Below, one piece after another: positions 1-21,765 of a stretch of 64,000 bases of DNA. Within the stretch, counting starts at the first letter, position 1. Each line of letters opens with the position of its first letter. This DNA is from Varanus komodoensis (taxonomy: Eukaryota; Chordata; Lepidosauria; Squamata; Varanidae), in contig NW_025336481.1 in the NCBI RefSeq assembly GCF_004798865.1, positions 3,538,418-3,602,417 on the forward strand, written 5' to 3'. The notes below the pieces were generated by a model. It saw nothing but the letters and a program-made list of their open reading frames with translations. It was not told where the DNA came from and did not search any database. A program made the translations under genes and the position numbers.

Positions 1-771
1 CTCCCAGACGTGTTTAAAAAGCCAACTTCTTCAATATAGACCCTAGCACAACTATAATACTCTTTGCCATTTTACAGTATTTTGACAGTGTCCGTATTTA
101 GAGTGTGGTGCACACTTTTGGCTTCCCCTCATGGAGGCAGTGTTAAAGGTAGAGATGGAAGAGGTATGGAAAAGGAGCAGCTGATGTGATCAGGAAGGGG
201 AACAGCATTATTTCCAGAAAACTGACTTCAGTCTTTCAGGCTCAGAGGGGAGAAGATGAGGCTGTGAGTAATACAGACTGGCACTGATTCTCAGAACTCA
301 GGTGCTGGGGTGCCTATACAGCCATTGAAACGGATAAAAAGCAGGGCTAAAGCAACGAAGTAAATTCTTCATGCAAAATGTAATGCATCAGCGGTGACCA
401 GTGCCATCGGATGGGATGATGCTCATTAGCAGAAAGGGGCAGATCAGTCTTGAATAAATCAGTGCAGGGAGCCATAAGAGCAGACAAGTAGAGGGAAGTC
501 CACGCAGGTGAGGGGGCGGGCTGGCGGTGGAGGGACGCGGTGCCTCCTCTGCAGCAAGCGCAGAAACCAAGCGTGCCCTTCTCTTGGGTTGTTCGGAGCA
601 GCACCCATGGGGGCACCCCCCCTTGATCCTCCCAGTGCTTTTGTGAGGTTGGTCAGACTGGGGAATGTACTTGCTCCAAGGTTAACTCCCTCCCCATTGC
701 ACAGTGCTGGCATTACCAAGGTTACATGCTGACTTCACTCCATACCCTAAATGTGCTTTTCTTCTTTCCAG
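1..771 (+). other. DNAJC5: DNAJC5 intron sequence upstream of first coding exon
   Basis: No coding segment is recognisable here. The stretch ends in a pyrimidine-rich 3' splice site (cttctttccag, AG at 770-771). In the DNAJC5 family the first exon is non-coding, so the promoter and exon 1 are expected to the left of this window. The short open frames here are chance. Confidence 0.6.
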
Positions 772-11373
<10,602 letters not shown>

Positions 11374-12289
11374 GCTAAGCAAGCACTGCTCACTAGAGTG
11401 GAGACGAATCAATAACACGGCCAATCCAGCACTAGAATCATGGACATTAGAAATAGAGTACGGGGAGGGGAGACGTCCTGCCACGACACAAGGGCAGCCT
11501 CCAACCTGCTGAAAATATTTTGTAATCCCTTCGCCTTTTGTCACCTTCAGTGTTGTATCTTGATGATACATGGAAGTACTGTAGCATGCAGTATTTGAAG
11601 CAGTTTAGCTTTGGTCTCTCTCTTTTTGTTTCGTTCTGTTTCCTTTTTTTAAAAAAAATAGCATGTGTGGAGTTTACGTTATCAACGTCTTTGTGTTGTA
11701 ATGTATTGAGGAGTTATCACAACGAGTGTGATGGATATATTCTGCATTTTAAGCAGTGATACCAGCCAAAAAAAAGAGCATTTTCAAAGAGCAGTTAACC
11801 TGTTACAGAAGCCACTGCACTTCCATACAGTTGAGCTACGAGCATTGCTTGAAGGCGACTGTTCATCTTCCAAGATTTCCAGTATTTTCCCACCTGTCCC
11901 ATCTTTCCCATCATTCCTGTGTCTCAGCAGGCTTGCCTTGAAAAATGCTGATGTTGCAAGGAAGGGATTTTTAAACGAATTGCTGTTTTCTGGAAAATGT
12001 TTCCTGTTTATCTGTTTCTTCTTCAGACTATATATAATCTGTCAGTCATCTGCTTTTTAGTTAAGATAAAGCTAAGTAGGAAAGGGCCAAAATGCTGGTT
12101 TTGCTCCAAACCAGCTGTTACTTGAACTATCTCTCTGCATTTTAAATATAAGTGCACATGAGTTTTGTTTGAATTTAATCATTCCCCTGCACTATTTATA
12201 ATCAAATATTGCCAATTTTTAAATTGTGCATGAATATGAAAAACTGAAACAGATGTATGTTCTCGTCCAGCTTGAATAATGTCTGTGTA

Positions 12290-12295
12290 AATAAA
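12290..12295 (+). terminator. DNAJC5: Candidate proximal poly(A) signal of DNAJC5
   Basis: AATAAA about 0.9 kb after the stop codon, followed by a T/GT-rich stretch near 12315. It could produce a short 3' UTR isoform. Confidence 0.45.
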
Positions 12296-12589
12296 TAGCC
12301 AAGAGCAAATTTTAGATTTTTGTTGTTCAACTATACATGGCTTAGGCAGTTTTCATAAGCATCTCTTTAAACACAATACACTAAGGTCAGGACCACTTTA
12401 CAAATGTGTTCTAGGTTTACTCCTGCTATTATTTTCATGTGCACTTTCAGAAAATCTCCAGTCTGAATGCAGCTAACCTGTTCCGTACTGGTGCTGTCAT
12501 CAGGGCACTGGGCACTGGCTGTGACCGCTGGCTGGATATTGGCTTAAGGGTTTACTGTGGTGTCATATAGAAAACAGACCAAAGCTGAT

Positions 12590-12770
12590 TGTGGTTCAGC
12601 CAACAGAGCACTGTGCGTGGAGTTGAGAGGCCCAAATCCCGAATCTGTTACTGGATTGATTTGTGTAGCTTCCTAGAACAGCTTAGATCATTTCTCTGCT
12701 TCTGTTCTCTTCTTGTAAAATGGGAGCCGTAAGCTGACCTGTCCTAATGATTGTGCACCACTGTACACAG
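12590..12770 (+). repeat. MIR-like (CORE) SINE, ancient
   Basis: The stretch 'tcttcttgtaaaatgggagc' resembles the MIR 'cctcatctgtaaaatgggg' block, preceded by a degraded tRNA-like head around 'caacagagcactgtg'. Recognition is by eye and the match is weak. Confidence 0.4.
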
Positions 12771-14849
12771 GATTAATTGGTATTGCCCAGTGGCTGTCAA
12801 GGAGCAAACTGCTCCCATTTCCTTGTATCCCCCCCATGAAATGCTTTGCACCTGCTGTTCTTTTCGGTATGTTCCTTTCAGCTTGGCTCTTCCCTTCCTT
12901 TTCTGTCTCTCCAGTGATACTTTTATAGTGCACTCTCCAAAGGGTTTTCCCTCTCTGTGCTGAGGAGGGAAATCATGAATTGGATATTTTGTGTGTGCTT
13001 CAGTGTGTGAAATCGGAGGGCAAGATATTCAAGTAGTGTTTACTCTGTGCTGTTGCTTTAGAATATCTGTTGATAAAGGCACCACCCAGGGACATGCCAG
13101 GAGTCTGGGGCTGCTGCTTGTGTTTTGGAACCTCCTCCTTCCCTCCACCTTTCCCTCCCTCCACATTAGGATGTCTTAGAAATATTTGAGGTGGCCAGGA
13201 CTAGATCTGTAGAACATGGAGACGGTGGCGTGGACAGCTCCGCTTTGATTGTGGCTGGGTGATGCCAGTTTGAATGCTGTCCAGGTGGGAGAGGCATTGC
13301 AGGCAGAAAACTAGCCTAGCAAGGAGAGAGGCTTTTAGTCAAGCTCCTTGACCATTCCTCAAGTTTTTCATTTTATTTTTTAACATAGGAGAGCATCGAA
13401 AGATGTTGGCATCTTCCTGTGGGCTAATACATTACACTCAACTCAGCCAGTTCAGCATTCCACATTCTGCAGCATATCTAAATGAGGCCTAGCTCATGTG
13501 AATTGCAAATTTGTTTTAGGCTGTTTCAGGGTGGATTTTCCCCTGCAAGTTGATGGGCTTCCATTGGAGGAGTGTTCCTCCTGTCAGACCCAAAAGGAGG
13601 TTTGCAAAGTGAAAGGAAAGAGTGCTGAAATCATGTTTAACAACTGGACTAAAATGATGGTTTGAAATTTGAGTATCAGTTTCCTTCCTTCCCTTTCCAA
13701 AGGTGTTTTCTACTGCATGTGCATCTGACTTTGGCCAGGCAGAAGGTCCATTTTCAATATTTAGGATGAGGTCCAAGCACATTAAAGTAATAACACCAAC
13801 ACTTATTATGTGGCTAGTTTTTAGCTAAATATTCAGGACAGCACGGAACTTTAACATATCCAGAATCCACTTTCAATATTCAAGCTCTTTTATACTTGCA
13901 GCTGTCTATATGCAAAATTGCATCTCACAATAGCTAGTGCCTCTAAGCAGGTTTTTATTTACTATCCAACTACCTTAGGGAGAGAGAAAAAAATCTATAA
14001 AACTGGCCTTGAAAGCCCTAAGCCACCTTTCCAATGTAATCTGCAATGTGGAGGATGAATTTATAATAGAGCTTATAAAAGACGGCAGAATTTATTGTTC
14101 AGAAATTAGGGTTGATACCAATTGTGTGTCTCCTGTCAAACCTCAGCTTTATTTTAAATATGTTTAAAGTTGACCAGGTGAGGCTTCTGCCATGTCTCCA
14201 CAACGATCCGGTGAAAAACTAGGTCCCAAATAGGTGTGAATTTGGCTTTGATGTCATTCTTCACTGGTTCCCGTTAGCCGTTGGCAAAAAATGCAGCAAT
14301 CTCAGGTGCAGTTAATTGGCTTACGAAACCCTCTCCTTCTGTATCTTCTCCTGTGTATCAGTTCATGTGAGGGTTGAAGGCACTTCAGTCGGCTAAGCAG
14401 TTGATGCTCTTGTGTAATGATTCCATGAGCATCCCAGGCAGACCTGTGGGGTAGAACCGCCAATGGGGTTTCTGAGGGCGGCATCAGAAACTTCTTTGTC
14501 TCATGTTACCCGTCCATATATTCTTGTTACACTGACCCTTGTTCTACATCTCCCATAATTACTTGGACAGAATGCCAGGAAGAAGGTCTGTGATGCAGGC
14601 CTCAAATGCATTCATTGTCTGCTCCTAACTGAGTGACCTTGAATAGGCGAAATGTGGGCTCTTTCACAGTCTGTTTTAAAAGGAAATCAAGTTTCAAACG
14701 CAATAGTTCCTCAAATATGAAAGTGGTTTGCAAGAAGTTTCACTTTCCATTGCAGTTCTTGTGCTAAAGTGAAAATAAGCGGTGCGCAAGGGGGGGATGT
14801 CTTTTCAAACTAGCTTCTGCTCTCAGAGTGTTACTTTGAGTGCAATGCA

Positions 14850-14937
14850 GCCTTTCCTAACCTTGTGCTCTCCAGATGTTCTGGACTGCAACTCCCAGTA
14901 CCCAGCTGGAGGGCGTTGGGTTGCGAAAAGCTGGTGT
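14850..14937 (+). repeat. Half copy of palindromic MITE (family A)
   Basis: The text 'cctttcctaaccttgtgctc', 'tccagatgttctggactgc' and 'aactcccagtacccagctgg' is the left arm of the family seen complete at 57628-57753. Only one arm is clear. Confidence 0.6.
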
Positions 14938-16079
14938 ATTGCATAATTCTCCTATTTCTCGGTAATTGTCCATATGCAAAGTCAGGGCAGGTCCTTCCCC
15001 GCCCCTTCCCTCTTCCGTTCAGCTTTATGTTTCCCTTTTCTTTTGCACATCCATGTTATATTGCCACAGACTTAACGGTCGGTTATCCTTTGAGCCTTTT
15101 TGTCATTGTCCAAACCAGTGGATCATACCAATGGAATTAGCATTGCACAGTTTTGTGATGGGCAGATAATATCCAGATTTCAGGCCCAGCAGCACCACCT
15201 CATTATGTGTTGTGGCCAAACCAAATCCTAGTTCTGTCTCTTTAACTAAACTGAGCTGACAGGGACCTGCTTACGGGAGCTGCAGGCACCACTTACCTGC
15301 CCTCTCCTCACAAACATCAAAATAAATGTGGCTTCTTCACTGGAGAGGCTGCACTAAAGCTGCCGAGAATCAAGGCAGGGACTCAAAATGGGTAACAGAC
15401 TGGCTCCCAGGCAGAATGTTTGGTGCCAACGTACCTGAAAATTCAACCTCTGCACCGTTATTCTCTGCTTAAATGTGTTGCCAGCACTTTAATTTTGTGC
15501 GTGCGTTTTTCCTTAAGTGACGTTAGATTTCTAAAGCTTTTCAATGAGTCGGCTTGCCTCGCCCACCAATCGCATCAGGGTGTTCGCTGTGTGAGCAGCT
15601 GCTGTCTTCAGTCATACTGCCCCATCTTGTATCACTTCTGTTAGTCAGGGGAGAATCCACACCACTTCTCATGGTTCAAAGAGTTTTACGGGCATCCGTT
15701 TCATTAACTGGAATCTGGAGGAAATGCAGCCTGAGAAATAGGCTGATTTCTTGCTGCTTGGACCCCCTATCACACCATACTTAGCCGAGGGTTTTTATCT
15801 CCAAAACTGCAATTTCGGTCCCTGGGCATGTGCATGAATGTGTGCGCACTGCACCACCATCCACAAGTGTCTGTGGAAGGTCTGAAAAGGTATCACGGTG
15901 GTGCTGACTAGACATAACTAGCAAAGAAATCCATGTCTTTTTTAGAACCAGTGACTGTGTTGCATTACATTTTAAGACACCAGGGTGTGTTGCACAATCA
16001 GTTCTGTGCTGGGAAAAATGTCACTTGGGAGCCAGTTAAAAAAATATATATATATTGCATTCCACATCCCCTCTACAGC

Positions 16080-16385
16080 AGTGGCCGAAGGCGGTTGTTA
16101 CACGATACGGCAGCCCATGGTGGCTTAATTTAGCCGTGGGAGCTGTTGCATCAGGTTGTGTGCCAATTTCGCATGATCCCGGTGGGCACCTGGCTTATGT
16201 GGCATGACCCCAGGTGGCATTCTCACAGCAGCCCTCACACTGTTTGAGGACTGCTGCCAAGGACAACAAGGCCTCCCACCTGGGCTCCCACCATACAAGC
16301 AGCCCATGTGTAGAGGGCAATTAAAGGAAAGGTGTTTATAATATGTCACCGTGGATGATTTCCCCATCACGATGGTGCGAATCCG
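16080..16385 (+). repeat. Possible MITE-like repeat in the 3' UTR
   Basis: Short inverted patterns such as 'ggtggcttaatttagcc' and 'ccacc' blocks suggest a nonautonomous DNA element, but I could not pair its ends with confidence. No coding content. Confidence 0.25.
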
Positions 16386-16889
16386 GTCCGTTGTCTCCTG
16401 CCTCCTCCTAATGCACAGCTTCTTTCTTATTACCCTCCATCCCAGAGTAATTCAGTGCAATCATTTAAAATAGATGTGGTCATCCTTTGTATGGAACTAA
16501 GGGGCATTTTGCCCGTGACTGTTCAATAAATTTCATGGGTAATATGTGTAAGGGTAAGCTATCTGTATTTTATTTCTGTGTATGTATAGCCATCTGTATA
16601 CACCCTTGCAGCATTTGTACATAGACTTTTTGCCATTTCTTGGCATTTTCAAGAGCTATGCCATGTCTTTTTTTTTAAAGCTTACTAACATTTTTTTAAA
16701 CTGCTTTAGATAACAGCACTCAAAGTGGTCAATAAAATGTGACACCCTATGAAATTGCATTGTATCGTAGACATAGTGCACTAGAATAAGCATCTCCTAG
16801 GAATTTATTCAAAGGGAAGATATTCAAATGCTGAAAAGATGGACAATAAATCCATATCCTTAAATACCCCTCAACATACAGAGATACCA

Positions 16890-16990
16890 AGTTAAGAGCT
16901 GTTGGATTGCAACTCCCAACATCCCCACTGTTAGCTTTGCTGGCTGGAGCTTATGGATGTTGCAGTCCAGCACCTGTTTCCCACCCCATA
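16890..16990 (+). repeat. Palindromic MITE (family A) copy
   Basis: Both arms are visible: 'gttggattgcaactcccaac' and, after a short middle, 'atgttgcagtccagcacctg'. It is a small diverged copy of the family at 57628-57753. Confidence 0.6.
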
Positions 16991-18376
16991 CTAAAGAGAA
17001 GATTGCAAAGTTAGCAGAATCCTGGCACGGTCATGATTTGTGTGGGCTGGTGGGGTTGAAGTGAATTGCCAGTTATTCAGGGCACGATGAGGGAAGCCAC
17101 CAAGCCACCTCTGAACGCACCTGCTGCAGAGGTGTACAATTCAGTGGGGCACGCTGACTTGAAGGCAGCTGAACTGGATTGTTGCAGTTCTTACCTGGTG
17201 ATAATTTGGCTTTGATCATTGGCCAGGAAAAGGAGAGGGGGATGGTTCAGCCCAAAATGACCACCCCTTTCTCCGGCCTGAGCCTTCTGCTTTTTCATCC
17301 GTGTGTGGGCAGTGAGACATGACATTGGGACAAGTAGGCAGTTCAGAGTTTCCTGTTCAAATAGAAGGAGGAGATGCTGGTGCATATTTTGTTAAGAGAG
17401 AAAAGTCCCTTAAACTTCCATGGGTCCCCCCCTTTTATTATTTATTTTATTTTGCTGGAAACATTGGCCTTCCTCCTCAGTGTCATGATGGAAGGATGAA
17501 GTTCATTGCAGGTGAATATGTATGATTGCTTCGTAAAGGCCCCAAAATGGACAGTGCAGAAGTGCCCCTCCTGACTGTGTAAGGAATACAACCTTCTTCC
17601 TACCCCAGAGCCTTCACCTTTGTGTTCCCTCCACATGATTTCCTCAGTACCTTTGTCCAACTTGTAGCTCCAAAATAGCACAAGGTCTTTTTAAATTACT
17701 GTTTATTTGCTGGAGACAATCGGCACAATCAAACTGCATCGTGCCTGGTCGTGCAGCTTGTTTCAGCTTTGATATTTTGAGGTAATTTAAGTTTCGTATG
17801 CCTGCATGTTAATGGATTCAGGGGCACACGCGTGTATTGATGAAATGAAACTGGAGATCTGTCAGGGCATTGCATTTTCCTTGTTGGGAGTGGCATCTGT
17901 GTGTGCGGGCGTGCGCCTGCACACGTGTGTGATCTCGTTCAGCTGCCATTTTTTTATTCCTCCCTGCATCACTCCCCCCTGCCCCCTGCTTTTATCGGGA
18001 ATGTGTTGTGCGTGTGTCTTAATGTAATTATCACTTGATTCAAGGCAGTCTCTTCTGGTGTACAAGTAAGAGGTTAGGATGAACTGAGGCACGGGCAATG
18101 AATACTCCCCTCGCACGGCTTCTGCTTGTTTCAGTGAAGGTTCCCACTGAAATGATAAAGGCGCCATAACAGCAGAATTTGGTCAGTTCCATCCTTGACT
18201 CACTGTTGACTTTTAATCCTTTGATTGCGGCCTCCTTTGAAGTCTGTGCGACCTGAAGCCATGACCAGGGTCGCCTTTGCACTTGTTCTTGCGAGATGGG
18301 AGGAGGGAAAATCCAAATGTGTTTTAAAAAAATGTTAGTTGTAAAAAACAATCAAAGTATAAATGCATTTGAAAAG

Positions 18377-18417
18377 CAATGATATATAAATATATATATA
18401 ATAGAATATATATATAT
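18377..18417. repeat. (TA)n-rich tract
   Basis: Alternating TA with interruptions in the putative DNAJC5 3' UTR, close to its end. Confidence 0.85.
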
Positions 18418-18597
18418 TTTGTTATGTTACTTAGAGGGTTATCCTTTAAATTGTATGTAAGTAGATGTGGCTGTCTGAACTTTGTGGATTGTTAACACTC
18501 GCAGTACTGAGCTCCTGTACAGTTCAAGCAGAAAAAAAATTATTTTATGTTTTAGCATGGTAATTTATGTATTGTATGTCTGAATAGGAACTTAAAA

Positions 18598-18641
18598 AAT
18601 AAAGACTGCTAAATTATCAGAAACCAAGGTTGTAAAATAAA
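18598..18641 (+). terminator. DNAJC5: Tandem poly(A) signals, probable distal end of DNAJC5
   Basis: AATAAA occurs at 18598-18603 and again at 18636-18641. The second is followed 12 bases later by a 16-base A-run (about 18654-18669). The spacing fits a cleavage site at about 18654. There is no rival + strand gene end nearby. Confidence 0.55.
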
Positions 18642-19039
18642 TGTTTTCAAGGCAAAAAAAAAAAAAAAATCCAGCCTCCTTTGATTTGCATTTTTCTTGT
18701 CTTTAAAGGCTTGAATTTCTGTTCATAGGCAAAATGTTGTGAATTGAAGGGGAAGAAGTCAAGGCAAGACAGTGCGGCAGTGATGGGCTCCCTGCGTGAC
18801 CTTGTCCCTTAATCAGCCTTTATATGACCAGCAGTGTGGTTTGCCCTTTGTAACTCTTGTCCTCATTTGTTCCCAAAGACAACATCTGGTCCTAGGTGAA
18901 AACAGGGTGGAAGATTAGCAGGGTGAAACCTTAGCAAAAATTACAGAATGGAAAAGCCGTTGGTCAGGTTCAAAGTAGGCACAGGATGTAAGTTCCAGTT
19001 CTGTAGCAAACAGCCGAGAAGAAGAAAAGCACAATCTAA

Positions 19040-19125
19040 TTCCCCATTTTATTATTTATTTTATTTATTTAGACAGCTTATATGCCGCCCCCATCGCATA
19101 AGCCTCGGGGTGGCTTACAATCATT
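19040..19125 (-). repeat. L2-like LINE 3' end, reverse
   Basis: On the reverse strand it reads 'gtaagccaccccgaggctta' followed by a 'gcggcatataagctg' block and an AAATAA tail, the same 3' end seen forward at 57250-57350. Confidence 0.65.
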
Positions 19126-19126
19126 A

Positions 19127-19156
19127 AACCCCCCCCCCCCACACACACACACACAT
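19127..19156. repeat. C-run plus (CA)n microsatellite
   Basis: A poly-C stretch of about 13 followed by about seven CA units. Confidence 0.85.
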
Positions 19157-20177
19157 ATTCATAGAATAAAATACATAATTGCCCTAAAGTAAGCCATGCA
19201 CCTGGTTCCATGGAGACCCATCGCCTCTGTGGGGCAGTTTCCTCTTGCCTGGTCAAGCTGTCCCTGCCTTTCGGGAGACCTGCTTCCCAAGACTGGTACC
19301 AAGGAAAAAGACCCAGAACTTCTGCTCCGTTGGAGACTATCGCCTTGCATCCTTCCCCGCTCCCAGGGTAGCGATGACAAAAGAACCATCCCTTGAGCTT
19401 GGCTGTCTCCAGCCTGAGAAATACGCAGCTAATTATAAAATGGACATTTTCTCTTTTTGGTTTTGTTCGGGATGTTCTGGCTGAGTGGACCACTCAGGCT
19501 GACCATAACTGAGGGTTGGGAGCCTTTGGATACAAGCATCTTCCTTAGAGTTGCTGCAGATATTTCAGCTGAAACATCTGAGGAATTTCAAGGGAAATGC
19601 GGAACTTCTTGAGGGGATTTGTGCGTATCCCTGTCCCCAAGCAAGCCTTGTTGGAAGTATGTCTCTTGTAGTCTGCTTAACTTAAACGGGGCTTGCTCCA
19701 AGCATTCAGCCCCAGACTCAAGGAAAATGCTTCTACCTGCTGTCTTTACAGCTGGCTTTCCATTCTGCCCTCAGTGCAGAGTAGAGTTACTTGAGTAACT
19801 TGGCTCCCTTACCTACCACTCGCCACCCAAGCATAGCTCAGCATCTGTTCACAAAGCCAGGCAGAGGAACCTTCTGCTTGATGTTTGCTTTAGCCCTGAG
19901 CTGTTGGATCTCTTTCAGCCCAGGGGCCAGCTTCCCTTTCAGAGAAGATCTGGAGCTGCTTTTTGGGGTAGTGGAGATCCAAATGCCAGCATAGTCTGTC
20001 TTAAAGCTCTTACTGCCAGTGGCTAAGCTTTAGAAGAGGCACTTCAGACTTTTCAAAAGAGGGCACAATTCCATGGAAGCGGAGAAATGACCCGACCATG
20101 AGTGGCCAGGGGAAATGGGGCAGGGAACTCCTGGCGGCCTGGAGTTAGCCTGAGGATCTGCACCCTTATGTTAGTCT

Positions 20178-20250
20178 CTTAGGATGCAATCCTATGTCAA
20201 GTTTAGACAGAGAACAGGCCTACAAGTCCCAGCATGCCCCCCTCTCCCAG
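20178..20250 (+). repeat. Fragment of palindromic MITE (family B)
   Basis: The text 'gatgcaatcctatgtcaag' then 'caagtcccagcatgccc' matches the arms of the complete copy at 61359-61525 and the copies at 29635-29757 and 43873-43945. Confidence 0.55.
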
Positions 20251-21597
20251 TGTAGCATGGCTGCATCAGCCCCTGAGCTTACCCACTACTTCCATAACAC
20301 ATGTGACCACCGAAGAGGCAAGGAGGCCCTCGAAGCAGCTGCTGAATATGTGAGCACACAGTGGTGGATTTTCACAATGTCTTTTCCTGGAACCAAACTG
20401 GTGCTGGTGGTGATGCTGATGTGGGACAACCTTCTCTGGGGCCAGCGATGGGGGGAGCCTGCTCTCTTCTCACTGCTTGCCCCCACTGGGAGAGCAGGTG
20501 GACTTGGAGAAGGCCAAGCAGGTCTTTGGTATGAATTGGCTGCTTGCAGTGTGCCCAGAAACAGACTGGCAACCCAAGGAATGTCATCCTCTAGGTTCAG
20601 GTGAGATGTGGTCAGGCAAGTTGGACTTCAGAAGTAACTTAGCAGTGGCTGAAGCATCCCACAGTTACTCAAAAGCAGCCCTAAATAGGCTGGGACAAAG
20701 CTAGAAGTCTCCGTCCCTCTAGCATTCATCTAGACTTCCTTTTGTGCTTACGAAGTGAAGCTGAGCTAGGAGTGGGCAGGAGCGAAATGCAACCCTTGCC
20801 CAACGGGTGGCCACCATGGACGGCTCCCGTGAGGCTGAAAAGACCGGCTGTGGTGGATGAGGAGCCCCACTGACAGAAGACTCGGCCTCCCCTGGGGGCT
20901 TGCAGCTTCCCAATATGAGGGAGCTTCTCACTGGAGGAAGAAGTTGGCTTTATTTTCCCTCCTTGCCTCATACCATCTGTTGTGATTTTCAGCAGCTTCC
21001 ACGTGGTCTTTTCCATGCCCTGCTCCCTGCCTTTCCCAGCAGCAGAACCTGGAATCTTTTTCATGCAAGTTTCTGCTCTATGCAGAGTCTGCAGTTGTTT
21101 CACAAGCTTGGGAGGTTGGCCTGCAGGGATGGGAAGAATAGAAGCCCCAGCAGAACAGAGCTTAAGGGGCATGGATGTTAGAGCTTTAGTTTAATAACCT
21201 GCCGATGTTCTGGGATTTCATAGGAGGAACCCTCCTAGGAAGCAGCTTTGAACCAAGGATTCCTGTGCTGCAAAGGGACGTCTCCCTCTACCCCTTTCTA
21301 AATCTCATTTGGCCTGCCCTTCCATGTTAGTGCACCATCCTGGGATGCTGAGGCAGTTGAAACATAACCTGCTTGCCACCCAAGATGGTAGGAGCCTCTG
21401 GTATCGCATTCCTGGAGCTCCCGAGAAGAGCCGACGCTGATCTCGAGGGAAATCAGGCAAGCAGCTGCCTCCGGCGTAGAGGCGGCAGCGGCGGTGATGA
21501 GCTGCTGCTCCTGTCCTTTTCCACCATCACCCTTGGTGCCCAGAGCGAGGGCACATGGAGCGCGACATCCGGATGAGCGGCTGCTTGCTCCCTTGTC

Positions 21598-21765
21598 ATG
21601 TCGAGCCACATGGAATACAGCTCCTACCCGAGAGATTGTCCCACCATGGATAGCCTGGAGAGGCAGCTGATCTGCCCCATCTGCTTGGAGATGTTCACCA
21701 AGCCCGTGGTCATCCTGCCCTGCCAGCACAACCTCTGCAGGAAGTGCGCCAATGACATTTTCCAG
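21598..21765 (+). CDS. TRIM101: TRIM101 exon 1, start and first half of RING
   Basis: Encodes 56 residues, [14 protein letters not shown] to NDIFQ, with a donor at CAG|GTGAGT (GT at 21766-21767). The first ATG gives an N-terminus the same length as TRIM55. The core [20 protein letters not shown] is almost identical to human MuRFs. Phase 0. Confidence 0.95.

Larger units (their letters stand above)
11374..18654 (+). other. DNAJC5: Putative long 3' UTR of DNAJC5
   Basis: About 7.3 kb after the stop has no coding segment and is AT-rich with T-runs and AU-rich stretches, unlike the GC-rich introns. It ends in a tandem AATAAA pair followed by an A-run. Mammalian DNAJC5 also has a multi-kilobase 3' UTR. 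Repeats inside (a MIR-like SINE and two palindromic MITEs) may explain some of the extra length. An earlier AATAAA at 12290-12295 could give a short isoform. Where the transcript really ends is inferred. Confidence 0.5.
18670..21597 (+). other. Spacer between DNAJC5 and the MuRF gene
   Basis: 2.9 kb that should hold the promoter and 5' UTR of the MuRF gene. I see an L2-type 3' end in reverse at 19040-19125, a C/CA tract at 19127-19156 and a MITE-type fragment at 20178-20245. No clear TATA box or 5' non-coding exon could be placed. Confidence 0.55.
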
